Origin: Candidatus Methanomethylophilaceae archaeon
GTDB taxonomy: Archaea > Thermoplasmatota > Thermoplasmata > Methanomassiliicoccales > Methanomethylophilaceae
NCBI GenBank assembly: GCA_017395275.1
Contig: JAFPVN010000137.1
Span: 1 to 10,055, forward strand
DNA: 10,055 nt
Direction: 5' to 3'
Under the pieces are notes generated by a model that worked only from the letters and a program-made list of their open reading frames with translations, made no database searches and had not been told where the DNA came from. Shown one piece after another: positions 6,997 to 10,055 of this stretch. The position numbers and the translations under genes are program-made. The stretch's first letter is position 1; the number at the start of each line of letters is the position of its first letter.

Positions 6997-7032
6997 GTGC
7001 CCGCATCCCGTCGGAAAACGGGATGCTGGCAC
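6997..7032 (-). terminator. Long hairpin after the CBS-domain gene
   Basis: GCATCCCGT (7003-7011) pairs perfectly with ACGGGATGC (7018-7026) around a 6-base loop. After one mismatch the stem continues with GTGCC (6997-7001) against GGCAC (7028-7032), giving 14 bp in all. It begins 8 bases past the stop codon of the CBS gene, so a terminator or RNA-stabilising role is likely. The T-run (7033-7036) is on the plus-strand side, where no gene needs it. Confidence 0.5.
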
Positions 7033-7039
7033 TTTTGGA

Positions 7040-8215
7040 TCATCTCTTCCTTCTGCGGTAGGTGTCCTTCTCGTCCTTGCGGTCCATGACCGCGTCGGAG
7101 ACCTTCCTCATGAGGTCCTTGGTCACTTTGATGATGTCCCACTCGATGGCCTTGGCGGTGAACACCTCGCTGTCGACGGCGAGCCTCGCGCTGACGCTGT
7201 ATTTCTGCCTGTCCCCGCTCTCCTTGTACTTGGCGTAGTGCACGGTGAGCGAGCTGGGGCTGCCGACCTTGGCGACCTTGGCGACCTCGTTCTCGATGAT
7301 CTTGTAGATCTCGTCGGTGAACTCCTTGTCGTCCTCCGACAGTCCGCTGAGCTGGATGAAGAGCGTGTCGCGCTCCTTACATGCGGATACCACTTCGAGT
7401 ATGTCGTACTGGGTGACGACTCCCACCGCCTTCCCAGACTCGAGGACCGGAACGGTGGATATGCCGTACTGGACCATCAGGTCCGCAGCGGACTCGAGGT
7501 CGCTGTCCCAGCTCACCGTGTATGCCACGTCGGTGCATACCGAGGACACCTCGATCTTAACGTCGGTGAAGTCGGCAAGGCTGCGCTCCCCTCCCTTCCA
7601 GTTGTGCTCGATGATCTCGCTCATTCCCAGCACTCCCTCGATCTCGCCGTCTCCCGACACGACGGGCACGGTACGGATGTCCAGCGCCCTCATGAGGTTG
7701 AGCGCGGTGTCGAGGGTGTCCGTGGACTTCACGGTTTCGACGGGGTTGGTCATGATCTCCCAGACCTTGATCTCGTTGATCGTCTTGAGCCTGGATACGA
7801 TGTCCACGATGGACCCTCTCGACACGACTCCCACGATCTTTCTCTTGGCGTTCCCTGCGAGTACCGGGAGCTGCCTGCTGTTAGATTGGACCATCTTCTC
7901 TGCGACGGTCATCATAGTGTCCTCCGTTGTCAGGGAGGGCACCCCGGATACGAGTCCCTTGATCTTGGACTCGCCTGTAACGCCCTTGTTCTTGAGGAGC
8001 GTTCCGTAGCTCATCATTCCGATGTATCCGCCGTCCTCTACGACGGGGATGTCCTGGAATCCGCTCTTCTTCATGGCGGCCAATGCGTCCTTGACGCGAT
8101 CTTCCGGCGAAAGCACCGGGTATTCAGTGTTCAGTACGTCGGAAACCTTGAAACCCTCGATTTGAGAACGGAGGATTTCGAGTTTCTTATGATCCTGCAG
8201 ATCATTGATTCCCAA
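7040..8215 (-). CDS. Four-CBS-domain protein with C-terminal ribosome-hibernation-factor-like domain
   Basis: With a TTG start at 8215 the protein has 391 residues. Four CBS repeats lie at about 23-77, 88-144, 152-207 and 218-279. They show the usual pattern of a V..IM or SDVL start, a DTLxTALxLM-type helix, an IRTVPVV strand and a GVV/GVLGxS end. Paired CBS domains commonly bind adenine nucleotides or S-adenosylmethionine. The last 108 residues have the order strand-helix-strand-strand-strand-helix: TLFIQLSGL, EFTDEIYKIIENEVAKV, SSLTVHYAKY, KYSVSARLAV, EVFTAKAIEWD, DIIKVTKDLMRKVSDAV. A basic tail KDEKDTYRRRKR follows. This order and pattern resemble the S30AE (RaiA/HPF) ribosome-hibernation fold. 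An energy-sensing ribosome-binding role is inference. TTG at 8215 is preferred over the frame opening at 8251 because GAGGTG lies 6 bases before it and a perfect box A overlaps 8251. The upstream part would also need a TTA codon, a type absent from the rest of the gene. Confidence 0.85.
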   Translation of the reverse strand: MGINDLQDHKKLEILRSQIEGFKVSDVLNTEYPVLSPEDRVKDALAAMKKSGFQDIPVVEDGGYIGMMSYGTLLKNKGVTGESKIKGLVSGVPSLTTEDTMMTVAEKMVQSNSRQLPVLAGNAKRKIVGVVSRGSIVDIVSRLKTINEIKVWEIMTNPVETVKSTDTLDTALNLMRALDIRTVPVVSGDGEIEGVLGMSEIIEHNWKGGERSLADFTDVKIEVSSVCTDVAYTVSWDSDLESAADLMVQYGISTVPVLESGKAVGVVTQYDILEVVSACKERDTLFIQLSGLSEDDKEFTDEIYKIIENEVAKVAKVGSPSSLTVHYAKYKESGDRQKYSVSARLAVDSEVFTAKAIEWDIIKVTKDLMRKVSDAVMDRKDEKDTYRRRKR

Positions 8216-8221
8216 GTTTAA

Positions 8222-8227
8222 CACCTC
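8222..8227 (-). promoter_or_regulatory. Shine-Dalgarno sequence that fixes the CBS-protein start
   Basis: GAGGTG on the minus strand matches the complement of the archaeal 16S rRNA 3' end (ACCUCC region) and lies 6 bases before TTG at 8213-8215. An in-frame GTG is inside this site (8222-8224) and is a less likely start. Confidence 0.65.
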
Positions 8228-8248
8228 GTATGGTATATCGGGGACAGA

Positions 8249-8257
8249 CAATATAAA
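8249..8257 (-). promoter_or_regulatory. Box A of the CBS-protein gene
   Basis: TTTATATTG is the best match to the archaeal box A consensus in the window. About 25 bases downstream is position 8228, just before the GAGGTG ribosome-binding site, so box A, start site, Shine-Dalgarno and TTG start form a coherent set. A GGGG run that could act as part of the BRE precedes it. Confidence 0.65.
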
Positions 8258-8259
8258 CC

Positions 8260-8275
8260 CCTACCATTCGGTAGG
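8260..8275. promoter_or_regulatory. Operator-like palindrome next to the CBS-gene box A
   Basis: CCTACC-ATTC-GGTAGG is a perfect inverted repeat with 6-base arms and a 4-base spacer. It ends two bases from the box A and covers the position of the BRE. A protein dimer bound here would block assembly of the basal transcription factors. No candidate regulator gene is in the window. The A-run beside it (8276-8280) could alternatively make it a weak terminator for glyS. Confidence 0.45.
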
Positions 8276-8329
8276 AAAAAAGGAGCGCCGGACGGCCAGA
8301 TTCCCGGAAACGCATATATCAGCATTACG

Positions 8330-8366
8330 AAAAACGTAGCAGAAAGGGGGTGTCCGCCCCCTTTCT
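8330..8366 (-). terminator. glyS terminator
   Basis: AGAAAGGGGG (8341-8350) and CCCCCTTTCT (8357-8366) form a perfect 10-bp stem with a 6-base loop, starting about 20 bases past the glyS stop codon. On the minus strand a TTTTT run (8330-8334) follows six bases later. It separates glyS from the CBS gene. Confidence 0.65.
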
Positions 8367-8385
8367 TGAAAATGATTAAATAGTT

Positions 8386-10055
8386 TCAGAATTCCGCGCC
8401 GGCCATCAGCGAGCGGATGACCTGCTCGGCGTCCTCGATCCTGATGCGCTTCTGGGCCTTGGAGTCGCGGTCCCTGATGGTGACCGTTCCCTTGGTCTCC
8501 CCTTCCAGCGCCTCGTAGTCGACGGTTATGCAGTACGGGGTCCCGACCTCGTCCATACGTGCGTACCTCTTACCGATGGTACCCGCGCCGTCGTACAGGG
8601 AGTTGAGGCCGCTCATCTGGAGCTTCTCGTAGATCTCCCTCGCAAGATCGTCAAGGCCGTCCTTCTCCATCAGGGGGAACACCCCGACCTTGATGGGCGC
8701 GACCTCGGGCTTGATGTGGAGTACCGTGTACCCTTCCTTCTCGTCGCGGTCGTAGGCGTGCTCCAGCACAGAGTAGAATATCCTGTCGAGTCCGCAGGAG
8801 GGCTCGATGACGTGGGGGACCACTCTCTTTCCTGCCACCTTCTCCTTCACGCGGACGACCTCGAAGAGCTCCGACTCGAGCTCCATAGCCTCTCCGTCGA
8901 CGGTTATGGTCAGCTTGCCGTCCTTTATGTCGGCGGGCGTCTTGGATTCGATGGCGGAAGCGATGTCCTTGGCCTTGGCCTTGAACCTGGGTCCCAGGAG
9001 CTTGTGGTTGGCCTTGACCTTGTCGACCTCCTCCTCAACGGGCTCGTCGAACTTCTTGAAGTGTGTGAGCTCCGTTCCGGAGAACTGGGCGTGCCTGGAC
9101 AGGTCCCAGCATCCGCGGTCCGCGATACCGGTGATCTCCATCCATCCGTAGGAGAGGAGGACCTCAGCATCCCAGCAGTCGGCGGCGTAGTGAGCCATCT
9201 CGTCCTTGAGGTGCTGCCTGAACCTGAGCCTGGCGGGGTCGATACCGAGCCTGATGAGGAACTGCTTGGTGGTGTTCACGAAATATGCCAGCACGCGGTT
9301 TGCGATGATGCCCTTGTCCACCGCTTCCTTTATGGTCATGGTGACGGGCTCGCAGGTGGTATTGGGGATCAGGGTGATGGTCTCGTTCTCGATCTTCGGG
9401 AATCTGGGCCAGTCCTTGTCCTCGGGGTCGACGAAGAGCTCGACCTCCATCATGTTGAACTCCCTCATGCGGATCATTCCCTGGCGGGGAGCGATCTCGT
9501 TCCTGTATCCGCGTCCGGTCTGTATGACGCCGAGGGGGAGCTTCTCCCTGTTGTACCTGTAGAGGTTGTTGAAGTTGACGAAGATACCCTGTGCGGTCTC
9601 GGGCCTGAGGTATCCGATCCTGGCGGAGCCGGGTCCGATGTTGGTCTTGAACATCAGGTTGAACTCCTCCACTTTCCCGAGGTCCCCTCCGCACTCGGGG
9701 CACTTGACGTTGTGGTCCACGAATGCCTTGTCCAGCTCCTCGGGGGAGAGGACGTCGGGGTTGTCGTAGAACTCCTTCACCAGGTGGTCGGCCCTGAAGG
9801 GCGCCTGGCACTTGGTGCAGTAGGTGATGAGGTCGGCGAACTCGTCGACGTGGCCGGAGGCCTTGAAGACCTCCCTGGGGTTGACGGTCTCGGAGTCGAT
9901 CTCGACGAATCCCTCCCTTCCCTTGTAGATCGCTCTCCAGACATCGGTGATGTTGTTCCTGAGGGCGCAGCCGAGAGGGCCGTAGTCGAACATTCCCGCC
10001 ACTCCTCCGTAGATCTCGAAGGAGGGCCAGATGAAACCCCTTCTCTTGCACAGAC
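8386..10055 (-). CDS. glyS: Glycyl-tRNA synthetase, alpha2 archaeal/eukaryotic type (5' end outside window)
   Basis: This class II enzyme charges tRNA-Gly with glycine. The frame is open to the right edge, where codons before GTG at 10000-10002 read KRRGFIWPSFEIYGG, the conserved N-terminal block of the family. A start at that GTG would therefore be wrong, and the true start lies a few codons outside the window. About 555 residues are visible. Counting from that GTG as 1, CTKC (62-65) and CPECGG (101-106) form a probable zinc site, RPETAQGIFVNF (133-144) and the RGYRNEIAPRQGMIRMREF region (164-182) contain motif 2, and EPSCGLDR (400-407) lies in motif 3. The anticodon-binding domain runs from about 437 to 530, with GVFPL, YDGAGTIGKRYARMDEVGTP and TIRDRDS. 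An insertion between motifs 2 and 3 holds LGPRFKAKAKDIASA (336-350), like the ValRS tail. A strong terminator follows. Confidence 0.96.
   Translation of the reverse strand, partial: LCKRRGFIWPSFEIYGGVAGMFDYGPLGCALRNNITDVWRAIYKGREGFVEIDSETVNPREVFKASGHVDEFADLITYCTKCQAPFRADHLVKEFYDNPDVLSPEELDKAFVDHNVKCPECGGDLGKVEEFNLMFKTNIGPGSARIGYLRPETAQGIFVNFNNLYRYNREKLPLGVIQTGRGYRNEIAPRQGMIRMREFNMMEVELFVDPEDKDWPRFPKIENETITLIPNTTCEPVTMTIKEAVDKGIIANRVLAYFVNTTKQFLIRLGIDPARLRFRQHLKDEMAHYAADCWDAEVLLSYGWMEITGIADRGCWDLSRHAQFSGTELTHFKKFDEPVEEEVDKVKANHKLLGPRFKAKAKDIASAIESKTPADIKDGKLTITVDGEAMELESELFEVVRVKEKVAGKRVVPHVIEPSCGLDRIFYSVLEHAYDRDEKEGYTVLHIKPEVAPIKVGVFPLMEKDGLDDLAREIYEKLQMSGLNSLYDGAGTIGKRYARMDEVGTPYCITVDYEALEGETKGTVTIRDRDSKAQKRIRIEDAEQVIRSLMAGAEF

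Noticed and set aside
6788..8221. 477-residue plus-strand frame across the start of valS, the intergenic region and the CBS gene
   Set aside because: It is antisense to two well supported genes and runs through a region with hairpins and promoter. It shows no recognisable domain.
94..10055. Functional linkage of tRNA-Gly and glycyl-tRNA synthetase in the same window
   Set aside because: They are more than 8 kb apart with unrelated genes and separate promoters between them, so co-regulation is not supported.

Overview
The window looks like ordinary chromosomal housekeeping DNA from an archaeon. The glycyl-tRNA synthetase is the alpha2 type, the valyl-tRNA synthetase has an archaeal-style sequence (GDKDD in place of the bacterial HDPND in the editing domain), and AT-rich box A elements lie at about -25 to -30, at least one of them implying a leaderless mRNA. 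The DNA is GC-rich with strong codon bias, and all six protein genes stop with TGA. A Thermoplasmatota/Methanomassiliicoccales-type methanogen is my best guess for the lineage, but this is an inference from general feel and no methanogenesis marker is present.

Layout. Bases 1-97 hold no gene, only a TATA-like element. A tRNA-Gly(CCC) with encoded CCA lies at 94-168 on the minus strand. It is divergent from a plus-strand DEAD-box RNA helicase with a DbpA-type RNA-binding tail (301-1722), whose short leader carries a hairpin resembling a tRNA T-arm. Two tandem hairpins end the helicase gene. A short, apparently leaderless prephenate dehydratase-like gene without an ACT domain follows (1817-2383). 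It converges, with only 9 bp between the stop codons, on a run of four minus-strand genes. In transcription order from the right edge these are glyS (5' end outside the window), a four-CBS-domain protein with a ribosome-hibernation-factor-like C-terminus (7040-8215), valS (4308-6917) and a CPA2-type cation/proton antiporter with an extra membrane region (2393-4189). Each of the four appears to be its own transcription unit: hairpins follow glyS, the CBS gene and valS, and box A elements precede the CBS gene, valS and the antiporter.

Functionally most of the window concerns translation: a tRNA, two aminoacyl-tRNA synthetases, an RNA helicase of a ribosome-assembly type and a possible nucleotide-sensing ribosome hibernation factor. 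No mobile element, CRISPR array or defence island is visible. The points most worth a second look are the CBS-S30AE-like fusion with its operator-like palindrome, the missing KMSKS lysines in ValRS, the placement of the only two TTA/CTA/TCA codons of valS in its two catalytic signatures, and the T-arm-like hairpin in the helicase leader.
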